This document shows, in pieces, positions 23,994 through 32,266 of a stretch of 43,737 nucleotides of DNA. The number at the start of each line of letters is the position of its first letter. Position 1 is the stretch's first letter. The DNA comes from Nitrospirota bacterium (lineage in GTDB: Bacteria; Nitrospirota; Thermodesulfovibrionia; UBA6902): positions 1-43,737 of the forward strand of contig JACQZF010000030.1 in NCBI GenBank assembly GCA_016213945.1, given 5' to 3'. Below the pieces are notes generated by a model. The model saw only the letters and a list, made by a program, of their open reading frames with translations, searched no databases and was not told the DNA's origin. A program made the position numbers and the translations under genes.

Positions 23994-26641
23994 TGAAGCA
24001 AGGGGATAAGAAAAATAGGACATATAACACGTATAGAACATATCTGATTGTTGTCTTTGCCCTGGCGGTCTTTGTCTTTGCAGCGGGGTACAGGGCAGTT
24101 GCTGAGCAGTATGACCCCAAGGAGTATCCGCAAAGTTACATTGACGTCTATCCAAAGGACTTTGCAGACCCGAACAAGTATGACCCGAAGAATGAAAGGC
24201 GCACACCGGAAGGCATTCAGTATGCCTCACCAACGCCGAGATCAGGAACGCTTCAGAAGACATATACCGAACTTGGCTTTGATATGGGCAAGGTCTATGG
24301 AGATATCAAGCCCGCGACAGGGAGTGATAAGTGTCTTACATGCCATGAGGGCATTGAGGAGATCAGCGCAGGGCACAATAAAATTTCATGCGCCGAATGT
24401 CACGGCGGCAACGCCGGCGCCACAGACATAAAGGCCGCGCACAGCGGGATGGTGTCAAATCCGTCCGACCTTTCCGTTGCGGAAAAGAACTGCGCAAAGT
24501 GCCATAAAGACCACGTGAGCCACGTCAGCGGCTCGCTTATGGCAACTGCTGCCGGTGAAATAAACAGCACAAGATATCTCTGGGGCGTCCAGGATTCACC
24601 AAAGGCGGTTTATGGGACAAAGGCGGTCAACGGCCTTAAGGTGTTGCCGAAGTACAACGAGTCAAAAGAGCTTGTTGACGACTTTCTGAGGAAGAAGTGC
24701 GTCAGGTGTCATCTCAACAGTCCCGCGCCCAAGAGGCAGGGCGAGTATCGCGCAACAGGTTGCGCGGCCTGTCACATGCTTTACTCTAATGACGGAAAGA
24801 CAAAAACAGGCGATAAGGCGATTAAAGAGGCCGCGGCCAAAGGTGACGAGAAGCTGGACCTCAGTGGCTTGGGGCCTGCAAAGCGGGGCTATCCGCTGGT
24901 ACACAAATTTACGGCCGCAGTCCCGACGATCCAGTGTGCCCGATGCCACAGCGGTAACAGGACCGGGACGCAATACCTCGGCATGACAGAGCACGACTAT
25001 GAACAGATGTACCGCTCACCGAGAGACATGGGCAGGACTCCTGCCGTGGTTTACGGCATTGAGCAGCACTTCCTGAAACGCGATATCCATGCGGAAAAGG
25101 GCATGCACTGCATTGACTGCCACAACCAGTCTGAGGTGGAAGGCGACGGCAAGAGCTACAGCCTTGCAGGTCAGGCCGTCAAGGTGAGGTGCCAGGACTG
25201 CCATGGCACACCAACATCTAAGCCGAAGACAGGCACAGCCGATGCTGCCGCAGTCAAGATCGCAAAATCCAATCCGAACTACTCTGTGGCCGCAGGAGAC
25301 AAGGTGGCTGTTACCTCCGGAGGCACGTTGCTTGCCAATGTAAAAGAAGAAGGCGGCAAGCTCGTCCTTACCTCAAAAGTTACGGGCAAGAAGCATACAG
25401 TGCCCATCCTTGCCGACATGACATCACAGCCTGCCAATCATCAGGTGGCTGCCCATATAGATAAGATGGAATGCCATGCTTGCCACGCAAGATGGGTATC
25501 TCAGGATTGGGGGCTTCACCTCATGCGGGAAGACTATATCGGATATGACAAGTGGAAGAGGTGGAGGGAGCCTGATCCTAATACCGAGTTTGTCCTCTTT
25601 TCAAATCTGGAATATGTCGGAGATGAGGTTGGAAAGAAGCAGAGTCCGCAGATATGGGGAATGAAGCCTGAAAAACCGGCAGCCCCAGAGACAATGGACT
25701 GGCTGACAGGCGAGAAATCCACCGGCGTCTGGTATATGGCATATTCGGTAAGGAATTGGGAAGACGTTGTGCTTGGGTACAACTCAAGGGGCAAGGCCAG
25801 CATCTTCGCCCCGCAGTACCAGTACTTCGTAAGCCACATAGGGTCTGATTTTATGAATGCAAAGAATGAGGTCAAGACCCTCGAGAATAAGATAACCAAT
25901 GCTGCTACAGAAGAGGAGAGAACAGCTTTAAAGTCGCAATTGGTGGAGGCCAAAAAGAAGGCTGACGCTCAGATACTCAAAGACAGCGAGATCCCGAAGA
26001 CAAAGGACGGTAAGATAGGCTGGGCCATGAACCCTGTAGCGCCGCATACTACAGGCGAAGCGGTCAGGAGCTGCGAGAAGTGTCATCAGAACGGCAATGC
26101 CGCAGGTCTCGGCCAGACAGTTTTTTACAAGGCGCAGAACAAAAACGCCCCGCTGATGGACAATGCGAGGATGGGGCTACCTATCGATTTCCAGTTGAGC
26201 CAGATGGTCGCGGAAAACGGCGACGTGCTTCAAACAACCACGCACCAGGGGGCGAGGCCTTTCAATTCTTCTGAGATAAAGGCATTGATGGGCAAAAGCC
26301 CTGAATACCGGGCCTTCAGATATCTGGACCTTGCCGGGAGAAACTACCTTACCATCCAGGACAGGAAAGGGCTCACCGGCGGTCTTAAGAGAGAGGTAAT
26401 GCCTGAGGTGTCTCTTGGAGACGTCCGCGAGGTAGGCTCCTACTATGACTGGAAGAGATACGGGTTCTGGCAGACAGACCCTGCGGTATTCAAAGACGAA
26501 TACTTCATGTCGGCAGATCCGAAGAAGATGAAGACGGACCTCTCAAAAGATCCCAATATCGCTCAGGAGAAAAAAGGGATCGAAACGCAGAGCCTGACCT
26601 TCGGCGAGGAGATAAATCCGGACTGGAGACCCAGGAAGTAA
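23990..26641 (+). CDS. Large multiheme cytochrome c, about 10 hemes (paralog of the preceding gene)
   Basis: 883 residues with an N-terminal signal/anchor (about 17-35) and ten CxxCH sites from CLTCH (about 115) to CEKCH (about 695). Shared blocks with the upstream gene include ATGCAACHMLY/AQGCASCHVLY, IHAEKGMHCIDCH/IHYEKGLECIDCH and the HARWV/HSRWV stretch. After the latter, the upstream copy has CYGCH where this one has WGLHLM, so a heme has been lost; the C-terminal CLPCH is also absent. The insert ENKITNAATEEERTALKSQL is helical. It is the last gene before a strong terminator (26657-26692). Confidence 0.9.
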   Translation: MMKQGDKKNRTYNTYRTYLIVVFALAVFVFAAGYRAVAEQYDPKEYPQSYIDVYPKDFADPNKYDPKNERRTPEGIQYASPTPRSGTLQKTYTELGFDMGKVYGDIKPATGSDKCLTCHEGIEEISAGHNKISCAECHGGNAGATDIKAAHSGMVSNPSDLSVAEKNCAKCHKDHVSHVSGSLMATAAGEINSTRYLWGVQDSPKAVYGTKAVNGLKVLPKYNESKELVDDFLRKKCVRCHLNSPAPKRQGEYRATGCAACHMLYSNDGKTKTGDKAIKEAAAKGDEKLDLSGLGPAKRGYPLVHKFTAAVPTIQCARCHSGNRTGTQYLGMTEHDYEQMYRSPRDMGRTPAVVYGIEQHFLKRDIHAEKGMHCIDCHNQSEVEGDGKSYSLAGQAVKVRCQDCHGTPTSKPKTGTADAAAVKIAKSNPNYSVAAGDKVAVTSGGTLLANVKEEGGKLVLTSKVTGKKHTVPILADMTSQPANHQVAAHIDKMECHACHARWVSQDWGLHLMREDYIGYDKWKRWREPDPNTEFVLFSNLEYVGDEVGKKQSPQIWGMKPEKPAAPETMDWLTGEKSTGVWYMAYSVRNWEDVVLGYNSRGKASIFAPQYQYFVSHIGSDFMNAKNEVKTLENKITNAATEEERTALKSQLVEAKKKADAQILKDSEIPKTKDGKIGWAMNPVAPHTTGEAVRSCEKCHQNGNAAGLGQTVFYKAQNKNAPLMDNARMGLPIDFQLSQMVAENGDVLQTTTHQGARPFNSSEIKALMGKSPEYRAFRYLDLAGRNYLTIQDRKGLTGGLKREVMPEVSLGDVREVGSYYDWKRYGFWQTDPAVFKDEYFMSADPKKMKTDLSKDPNIAQEKKGIETQSLTFGEEINPDWRPRK

Positions 26642-26656
26642 TATCAATGAGTTATC

Positions 26657-26692
26657 GTGAGGGGGGCATAGTCCCCCCTCACATAGTTTTTA
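26657..26692 (+). terminator. Rho-independent terminator of the bc/multiheme operon
   Basis: Perfect 10-bp stem GTGAGGGGGG / CCCCCCTCAC (26657-26666 and 26673-26682) with loop CATAGT, followed by ATAGTTTTTA. It lies 16 bases after the stop of the last multiheme gene and ends the sigma-54-driven operon. Confidence 0.9.
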
Positions 26693-26823
26693 CAATAGGG
26701 AAAGCAGTTGGAGGCCGTGACAGTTTGTCATTCTGAATTTGTTTCATTGTCCCGATAAGTGAGAGCATGAAATAAATTCAGTTTGATAAAACAAGCAGCC
26801 TTATGAAAAGGAGTGAAGAGCAG

Positions 26824-27228
26824 ATGAGGAAAAACAGACCATTTAAGACAGGGATTGTCATAGTTTTTTTGGTGTTAACGGCCTTTGCCGCAACAGCTTA
26901 CGCGCAGCAGGGAGATGTCAGGAAAGGGAAGAGGATTTACGAACAGTTCTGCGTGCCCTGTCATGGCCTTGAGGGAAAAGGAGACGGGACAAGGGGAAAG
27001 AGCGAACACTTTGACCCCATGCCGAGAAACCACGTAAACGGCGAATATATGAACAAGAGGCCGCAGCAGGAGCTCTTTGAAGTCATCAGGAACGGCGGCT
27101 TCTCAAAAAACTTTTCCCATATCATGCCCCCCTGGAAGACGATACTTGCCGATGAGGAGATTTGGGACGCACTGGGCTATGTCAGAAGCATGGCTGTTCC
27201 GCCGTATCAGCCTGCGGGACCTCAGTAG
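26824..27228 (+). CDS. Monoheme cytochrome c
   Basis: 134 residues from ATG 26824: a signal peptide (up to about TAYAQ) and a single class I cytochrome c domain with CVPCH at about 42, then GLEGKGDGTRG and HIMPPW with the probable Met ligand. AAGGAG (26808-26813) stands 10 bases before this ATG; an in-frame ATG at 26803 would contain that site. It is the first gene after the terminator at 26692, so it needs its own promoter, but I see no convincing one in the 110-base gap. It is similar to the cytochrome at 21025. Confidence 0.9.
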   Translation: MRKNRPFKTGIVIVFLVLTAFAATAYAQQGDVRKGKRIYEQFCVPCHGLEGKGDGTRGKSEHFDPMPRNHVNGEYMNKRPQQELFEVIRNGGFSKNFSHIMPPWKTILADEEIWDALGYVRSMAVPPYQPAGPQ

Positions 27229-27259
27229 ATTGATAAGCTAAAACACGGGAGAAAGTTAA

Positions 27260-27877
27260 ATGAAAACTGACATGAAGCAAAAATATACAATGAAGTTCCT
27301 CATAGTCGCCTTATTTGTACTCGGCTGCGCGGTATCTTTCGGTCATGCTTTGCAGGGTGAAGACTCTCCATATGTGGGTTCGGAAGAGTGTGGCAAATGT
27401 CACCTCAAAGAGTACAAGTCATGGGAGCAGACAAATCTCGCCAGGGCATTGCTTGTGCTTGGTCCGAGGAAGATGATGAAGATCAAAAAGAACGCCGGCC
27501 TGGACCCATATGCGGATTACACAAGAGAGCCCAAATGCCTGAAGTGCCATACAACGGGGTTTGAGCAGAAGAAGGACGGTTCTTATGTATTTGCTGAATA
27601 CGGCATAGGCTGTGAAGCTTGTCATGGGGCCGGGAAGAAATACAGTATGATCATGAAATTGAAGGGGCGGGATTACAAAAGGGAAGAATTGATAGAGGCG
27701 GGACTCTATGCCGATTTCAGCGGCATATGCGAAAAATGCCACAATGAAGAGGCCCCTGTTGTAGAGGCTGATTATAAATTTTCCCATAAAGAGAGATATG
27801 AAAAAGTGCATATCCCTGCAAAACTAAAATATCATCAGCAGATTGAGAGGTTCAAGAATGAAGATGAAAAAGAGTAG
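27260..27877 (+). CDS. Tetraheme cytochrome c554-like protein
   Basis: 205 residues with an N-terminal signal (about 10-30) and four CxxCH sites: C44, C93, C118 and C157. The pattern YVGSEECGKCHLKEYKSW near the start and GIGCEACHGAG later is that of the cytochrome c554/c-prime family of periplasmic multiheme carriers. The C-terminus is charged. It overlaps the cupredoxin gene by 20 bases and follows the monoheme cytochrome by 31 bases, so the three are one operon. No catalytic function can be inferred; electron transfer is the safe reading. Confidence 0.9.
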   Translation: MKTDMKQKYTMKFLIVALFVLGCAVSFGHALQGEDSPYVGSEECGKCHLKEYKSWEQTNLARALLVLGPRKMMKIKKNAGLDPYADYTREPKCLKCHTTGFEQKKDGSYVFAEYGIGCEACHGAGKKYSMIMKLKGRDYKREELIEAGLYADFSGICEKCHNEEAPVVEADYKFSHKERYEKVHIPAKLKYHQQIERFKNEDEKE

Positions 27878-28277
27878 GTCCGAGAACATAATACCGGTAA
27901 TAGTCCTGACAGCTTTATCTTTATTGCTGTTGATGTCCGCTGCCGGAGCTGAAGTCCATATTGTCAAGATCAAGGACTTTAACTTTCATCCCGCGGAATT
28001 GATGATAAAGCAGGGTGATACGGTGCTATGGATAAATGAAATGCCGTACGGCCACTGGGTAATCTCAGGGGCGGACATAAGGCATGACAACCGGTTTTTC
28101 TCTCCGCTTTTGTTGAACGGGCATAAATTCGAAAACACCTTCAAGGAGCCGGTTGTGCAGGATTACTATTGTCCTATCCATTCGATGCAGGGCAGGATCA
28201 CTGTGCTGGGCGCAGGGAAAGAAAAGACGGAAGAGGCCACTTCAGAGAAAAAGAAAAGGAGAAGGACCACGGAGTAG
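27858..28277 (+). CDS. Cupredoxin (plastocyanin/azurin-like copper protein)
   Basis: 139 residues: a signal/anchor (about 12-32), then a single cupredoxin fold. Type 1 copper ligands are visible: a His in GHWVISG and the C-terminal loop YYCPIHSMQG with Cys, His and Met in the expected order. FHPAELMIKQGDTVLWIN is the typical first beta hairpin. The C-terminus is a highly charged tail ending in KKKRRR. The start is ATG 27858 (GAGAGG about 8 bases upstream) or ATG 27864; both lie inside the preceding gene. It probably carries single electrons alongside the neighbouring cytochromes. Confidence 0.88.
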   Translation: MKMKKSRSENIIPVIVLTALSLLLLMSAAGAEVHIVKIKDFNFHPAELMIKQGDTVLWINEMPYGHWVISGADIRHDNRFFSPLLLNGHKFENTFKEPVVQDYYCPIHSMQGRITVLGAGKEKTEEATSEKKKRRRTTE

Positions 28278-28314
28278 AGGCAACCGGTTTTTAAAACATA
28301 AAAGGAGAAATGAT

Positions 28315-28983
28315 ATGAACAAGACATTTAAAATATGCATGACCTTTATAATTTTGCAGCTCCTTGTCGGCACTCACATTATGGCCGGACATGAAAAAGG
28401 CGCTCAGGAAGGGATGGTCCTGGTGCAGGCAGGGAAGTTTGATTTCGGAGATGAGGATGATGAAGGCATTGAGAAGATCGACCTTAAGGCATTCTACATT
28501 GATCAATACGAGGTCACAAATGAGCAATATCGTAATTTCAAACACGAGCACAAATTCCCCCCTGATAAAGCGGACCATCCCGTAACAGGCGTAAGCTGGC
28601 ATGATGCGAATACTTACTGCAAGTCCCTGGGCAAGCGGCTGCCGGCGGAGGAAGAGTGGGAAAAGGCCGCAAGGGGGACGGACGGACGGGCATATCCATG
28701 GGGGAAGGATTTTAAGTCCGATAAGGTCAACGGCAAGGAGGCCAATATCGGGACGACAACCCCTGTCGGCAAGTATGAAGCCGGGAAAAGTGTTTATGGA
28801 GTTTATGACATGTCGGGAAATGTGAGGGAGTGGACAGACAGTTGGCATGATGATAACAAAATATACCGGGTAGTACGCGGGGGCGGCTACATTGATGATG
28901 AGGATTCTGTTTTTACATTTACAACGCGTAAAAGCATTCCTGAGGACGTCAAGGACTATGTAGGGTTTCGCTGTGCAAAGTAA
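28315..28983 (+). CDS. Exported FGE/SUMF1-fold protein (not a true formylglycine enzyme)
   Basis: 222 residues with a signal peptide (about 1-24) followed by a complete formylglycine-generating-enzyme-sulfatase fold: MVLVQAGKFDFG, FYIDQYEVTNEQY, VSWHDANTYCKSLGKRLPAEEEWEKAARG, YPWG, SVYGVYDMSGNVREWT, RGGGY and the terminal VGFRCAK. The paired active-site cysteines of genuine FGE are not both present, so a catalytic role is unlikely; many such domains bind ligands or act as structural partners. AAAGGAG precedes ATG 28315. It is the last gene of the small cytochrome/cupredoxin operon. Confidence 0.88.
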   Translation: MNKTFKICMTFIILQLLVGTHIMAGHEKGAQEGMVLVQAGKFDFGDEDDEGIEKIDLKAFYIDQYEVTNEQYRNFKHEHKFPPDKADHPVTGVSWHDANTYCKSLGKRLPAEEEWEKAARGTDGRAYPWGKDFKSDKVNGKEANIGTTTPVGKYEAGKSVYGVYDMSGNVREWTDSWHDDNKIYRVVRGGGYIDDEDSVFTFTTRKSIPEDVKDYVGFRCAK

Positions 28984-29017
28984 AAGGATCTTCTGCTGCA
29001 CTGGTGTTGACCCATAT

Positions 29018-29476
29018 TTAATCCTTTTTCGAATATAGAAATATATTTGTCAACCATAATGCAAATAACCCCGTAACGATTAACTGAATTAATGGCGACA
29101 TGCCGATTCCGAATATGGTGGGCATGAGGGGAGTATAGCTCCATTCTTTTTTAACTATAACATTCCAGTATTCTATTCCGGCAGCAACTATCAGACCGGC
29201 AAGACTTAAAGCGCACACCTGAGTCCTCTTCATTTTCTGAAGCCAGAAAATATCCTTCCATAACATTGATACGCCGAGGTAAAGCCCCAGAATAATGAAG
29301 GCATCCACAACTGAAACATAAAGCATCATCGTTATGTATTTTTCTGCATTGAAACTGTGTTCTTCGTAAAGAAATGCCTCATGCACTGACTCCCATATAT
29401 AATTCAACAGGAATGAAAATAAATAAATAAGTGCAAGCGTAAAACAAATATAGATGTTCTTCTTCAACGGCTTCAT
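29018..29476 (-). CDS. Four-helix integral membrane protein of unknown function
   Basis: 152 residues with about four membrane helices (near 8-28, 52-72, 87-105 and 122-146) and short charged loops, including NYIWESVHEAFLYEEH after the first helix. I recognise no family with certainty. It is convergent with the FGE-like gene (35 bases apart) and divergent from the toxin-antitoxin pair. The hydrophobicity pattern and normal codon use suggest a real gene. No strong Shine-Dalgarno is visible before the ATG. Confidence 0.7.
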   Translation of the reverse strand: MKPLKKNIYICFTLALIYLFSFLLNYIWESVHEAFLYEEHSFNAEKYITMMLYVSVVDAFIILGLYLGVSMLWKDIFWLQKMKRTQVCALSLAGLIVAAGIEYWNVIVKKEWSYTPLMPTIFGIGMSPLIQLIVTGLFALWLTNIFLYSKKD

Positions 29477-29560
29477 CGTATGTCCGGCATTTAGTGAACT
29501 ATATCCATTATATATTATTGATGCGTCCTTACTTTGATTTTTTATGCAGTTGTGGTGCGC

Positions 29561-29589
29561 TTGATAAATCTGCGGCCCCTATATATAAT
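29561..29589 (+). promoter_or_regulatory. Sigma-70 promoter of the toxin-antitoxin operon
   Basis: TTGATA (29561-29566), 17-base spacer, TATAAT (29584-29589): near-consensus. Transcription would begin near 29596. TGAC...GTCA half-sites (about 29604-29622) just downstream could be where the antitoxin binds to autoregulate. Confidence 0.65.
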
Positions 29590-29651
29590 TCAACTATGAC
29601 ATCTGACAGTTAAATTCAGTCAAATGACATTTATGTTTGGAGGACAAAAAG

Positions 29652-30077
29652 ATGACCGGAATTGTCGAACTTTTAGGGGGTAAAAAAAACCTGAAAAAGA
29701 AAATTCACAGCCGACTTGATCTTATTGAGATGAGCAAGGAGGGAATATCCAAGGAAGCTTTAAGAAATCTTGCAAAATATCTGTCTCTTTCTACAGCTCA
29801 ATTGGCAAAGCTTCTCCCGGTCTCTGAACGGACTATCCTTAGATATACTTCCAAGAAGCCTTTCAACCGTGTGGTGTCTGAGCAAATCATTCAGATAGCT
29901 GAAGTAGTTGCCAGGGGGACTGAGGTATTCCGAGACAAAGATAAGTTTACATCGTGGATGCATTCTCCCTGTAAAGCTCTTGCAAACCAGACGCCATTAA
30001 GCCTGCTCAGCTCACGCTTCGGGACAGAAATGGTCCTGGATGAGCTCGGCCGGATTGAATACGGGGTCTACTCTTAA
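29652..30077 (+). CDS. Xre/MbcA/ParS-type antitoxin
   Basis: 141 residues. The middle holds a helix-turn-helix-like region (LSLSTAQLAKLLPVSERTILRYTSKKPFN, given here only as the 56-84 region by position) and the C-terminus the MbcA/ParS toxin-binding domain (ANQTPLSLLSSRFGTEMVLD). Antitoxins of this class bind RES toxins and repress their own promoter. GGAGG lies 8 bases before ATG 29652; an upstream in-frame TTG at 29637 is not needed. Its stop abuts the GTG start of the toxin gene. Part of an accessory region that ends at a tRNA-derived attachment scar. Confidence 0.9.
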   Translation: MTGIVELLGGKKNLKKKIHSRLDLIEMSKEGISKEALRNLAKYLSLSTAQLAKLLPVSERTILRYTSKKPFNRVVSEQIIQIAEVVARGTEVFRDKDKFTSWMHSPCKALANQTPLSLLSSRFGTEMVLDELGRIEYGVYS

Positions 30078-30533
30078 GTGATAGTCTACCGGATCGCCGC
30101 TACAAAGCATATACAGGACTTATCAGGCTCAGGTGCTCGCATGTATGGCGGCAGATGGAATCATAAAGGCGTTGGTGTTGTTTATGCGTCAGAAAGCAGA
30201 TCGCTGGCAACAGTAGAATTTCTGGTCCATGTCTCTATACCATACATTCCTGCAAATCTGAGCATTGCTTCAATAGAGATTGCGGACCGAATTAAGCCGA
30301 AAACCATTTCGATGTCTGTACTTCCTGACGACTGGCGCGATTATCCGGTAAAATCTGACTTGATGGAAATAGGCTCGAAGTGGATTTTATCAAATGCATC
30401 TCTGATGCTCAGAGTACCTTCATCTGTTGTTGAACATGAATTTAATATTTTGATCAATCCGTTGCATCATGATATGAGGTATGTCAAAATCATTCATGTG
30501 GAAGATTACAGTCTGGACAAACGTCTCCTGTGA
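30078..30533 (+). CDS. RES-domain toxin
   Basis: 151 residues; starts with GTG directly after the antitoxin stop codon. The RES family motifs are visible: RIA near the N-terminus, GARMYGGRWNHKG, VVYASESRSLATVE with the catalytic-type Arg, Tyr/Ser and Glu pattern, and VPSSVV with HEFNILINP at the C-terminus. RES toxins degrade NAD+ and arrest growth until neutralised by the Xre-type antitoxin. Reading order antitoxin-toxin with no gap is standard for this pair. Complete, so the module is probably functional. Confidence 0.92.
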   Translation: MIVYRIAATKHIQDLSGSGARMYGGRWNHKGVGVVYASESRSLATVEFLVHVSIPYIPANLSIASIEIADRIKPKTISMSVLPDDWRDYPVKSDLMEIGSKWILSNASLMLRVPSSVVEHEFNILINPLHHDMRYVKIIHVEDYSLDKRLL

Positions 30534-30748
30534 TGAGGGTATCGCCGTTAATGTGGTCGTGATTTGGTCGTGACTCCTGTGATTGCGCTTATAAAACACT
30601 TGCTTGAGAATTCGCCACGTTCTTTCAGCATCTTAAACCATTTTCGGTAGAAGGTTTTTAGTTGCTTATATTCTATTACATTTTTATTTAATATTAGATT
30701 ATAATTCATTACATTTTAAGTCGAGAAAAGGTTATAAAATATTACATC
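30534..30748. other. A/T-rich gap before the ATPase, with repeated ATTACAT words
   Basis: 215 bases, no gene. It begins with the 23-bp GGTCGTGA repeat unit (30554-30576). The 90 bases before the ATPase start are very A/T rich, contain TATAAT with a TTACAT 18 bases upstream as a weak sigma-70 promoter, and three copies of ATTACAT. The base composition differs from the flanking core genes, as expected of acquired DNA. Confidence 0.4.
30554..30576 (+). repeat. 23-bp repeat, left copy (tandem GGTCGTGA words)
   Basis: Contains GGTCGTGA twice, with starts 11 bases apart. A second copy with one mismatch lies at 32105-32127, on the other side of the ATPase gene. Tandem short direct repeats near a tRNA end are typical of arm-type recombinase sites, but no integrase gene is in the window. 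Confidence 0.7.
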
Positions 30749-32101
30749 ATGTTTCAGCGCACTATAAACAAATTTTTCCTCGAATGGAAAAGCAGAAAGA
30801 AAAAAAAACCTCTTGTGGTCAGAGGCGCGAGGCAGGTGGGCAAGACATCGGCTGTAAGTCTTTTTGCGCAAGAATCTTTCAAGACATACATATATATAAA
30901 TCTTGAATTGGAAGACAATCTTGCCCTGTTCTCAAGAATGAGTCCCGTTCGTGAATTACTTCAGGCAATACAAATTAGATTCAATAAAAAGGTTGTCCCC
31001 GGTGAAACCCTCATCTTCATTGATGAAGTGCAGAATTCCAGTATTGCGATGAATCAGCTCAGGTATTTCTATGAGGAGATGCCCGACTTGCACGTTGTTG
31101 CCGCAGGCTCGCTGCTTGAAGTCAAAATGAAGGCCGAAGGCTTTTCATTCCCCGTTGGGAGAGTTGAGTATTGTTATATGTATCCGGTTACTTTTGAAGA
31201 GTTCCTCTCCGCTGCAGGAGAAACAGAAAAGCTCTCTTACATAAACGCCATCAATCCTGACAGCAGCATACCGCTTGAAATTCATAATAGTCTAATGAAG
31301 AAATATCACGGATATTTACTGGTTGGCGGAATGCCGGAGGCAGTTGCGAGATATGCAGAAACAAAATCTCTGATTGATGTGGATCCTGTGTATGAATCCA
31401 TATTGACAGGCTTTAAGGACGATGTCCTTAAGTACGCCAGCCTTGCAAAGGCAAAGTACATTCAATATCTTGTGGAGCATGCATCAAAATATATCGGACT
31501 TCCTGTTAAGTATGAAAATTTCGGAGGATCGGGTTTTCGCAGCAGGGAGATGAGCGAGGCTTTTGACGTAATTGAGAAGGCAATGATTATCAGCAGAGTT
31601 TATGCATCTTCATCAAAACAGCTTCCGATAGTGAACAACTTAAAGAAGTCACCAAAGCTATTGTTCTTAGACACAGGACTTGTCAATTATCAGGTAGGAC
31701 TGCGTACTGAAGTTATGAATATACAGGATATAAATGCAGTGTATAACGGACAGCTTAGCGAGCAAATCGTTGGACAGACCTTACTGTCCCTGGCAATTCT
31801 AAAGAACATAAACCTGTCCTACTGGTACAGAGAACAAAAAGGCTCTATTTCTGAGATAGATTATCTAATAAGCTCTCACAACATGCTTATCCCTGTTGAA
31901 GTCAAGTCAGGGAAATCCGGTACCTTAAGGTCTCTTCTTAATTTCATGGATGAAAGCAAAAATAAATTCGCGATACGAATATATTCCGGGCACATGGGGA
32001 CCGAAAAGATTCGTACTCCGAACAAAAAACATTTTAACCTCTTTTCAATACCATTTTACTTATTGCATCGCATTGAACAATTGATCGAGGACGTAGTATA
32101 A
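30749..32101 (+). CDS. AAA-14/DUF4143 family ATPase
   Basis: 450 residues. The AAA domain has Walker A GARQVGKT (about 26-33) and Walker B TLIFIDEVQ (about 90), with GSLLEV as sensor region; the C-terminal DUF4143 part carries SEIDYLI...PVEVKSG, the D-x-ExK spacing of a PD-(D/E)xK-like nuclease fold. These ATPases are common single-gene accessory cargo in bacteria and archaea; their biological role is not well defined. No strong Shine-Dalgarno is visible. The gene is flanked on both sides by a near-identical 23-bp repeat, suggesting it moved as a unit. Confidence 0.9.
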   Translation: MFQRTINKFFLEWKSRKKKKPLVVRGARQVGKTSAVSLFAQESFKTYIYINLELEDNLALFSRMSPVRELLQAIQIRFNKKVVPGETLIFIDEVQNSSIAMNQLRYFYEEMPDLHVVAAGSLLEVKMKAEGFSFPVGRVEYCYMYPVTFEEFLSAAGETEKLSYINAINPDSSIPLEIHNSLMKKYHGYLLVGGMPEAVARYAETKSLIDVDPVYESILTGFKDDVLKYASLAKAKYIQYLVEHASKYIGLPVKYENFGGSGFRSREMSEAFDVIEKAMIISRVYASSSKQLPIVNNLKKSPKLLFLDTGLVNYQVGLRTEVMNIQDINAVYNGQLSEQIVGQTLLSLAILKNINLSYWYREQKGSISEIDYLISSHNMLIPVEVKSGKSGTLRSLLNFMDESKNKFAIRIYSGHMGTEKIRTPNKKHFNLFSIPFYLLHRIEQLIEDVV

Positions 32102-32104
32102 GAT

Positions 32105-32127
32105 TGGTCGTGATCTGGTCGTGACTC
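32105..32127 (+). repeat. 23-bp repeat, right copy (tandem GGTCGTGA words)
   Basis: Differs from the copy at 30554-30576 by one base (C for T at position 11 of the unit). It starts 4 bases after the ATPase stop codon and about 100 bases before the tRNA-derived 3' end. Confidence 0.7.
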
Positions 32128-32226
32128 TTATTAAAAATTGCTGAAAAATATCTCAAAATGAGGTATATTGAATAAAGCAAAAACAGGTAGTTAGGATTCT
32201 TAGAGTTGCTTGGGGTGCGAGTGGTC

Positions 32227-32254
32227 GCCCGTTCAAATCGGGTCGCCCCGACCA
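32227..32254 (+). other. 3' end of a tRNA-Pro-like gene (attachment-site scar)
   Basis: Reads as a T-arm (stem GCCCG/CGGGT, loop TTCAAAT), acceptor 3' strand CGCCCCG, discriminator A and encoded CCA. No D-arm, anticodon arm or matching 5' acceptor strand is upstream, so only the 3' end is present. The CGCCCCGACCA ending is typical of bacterial tRNA-Pro. Integrating elements use and duplicate such 3' ends, which marks this as the boundary of inserted DNA to the left. Confidence 0.7.
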
Positions 32255-32266
32255 TTGATACTGACA

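Noticed and set aside
26803-26823. ATG 26803 as start of the monoheme cytochrome
   Set aside because: The Shine-Dalgarno AAGGAG lies after this ATG and serves the in-frame ATG at 26824, which also gives a better signal peptide.
28153-28314. N-terminal extension of the FGE-like protein into the cupredoxin gene
   Set aside because: The extension is an out-of-frame reading of the cupredoxin; ATG 28315 has a good ribosome binding site and begins a signal peptide.
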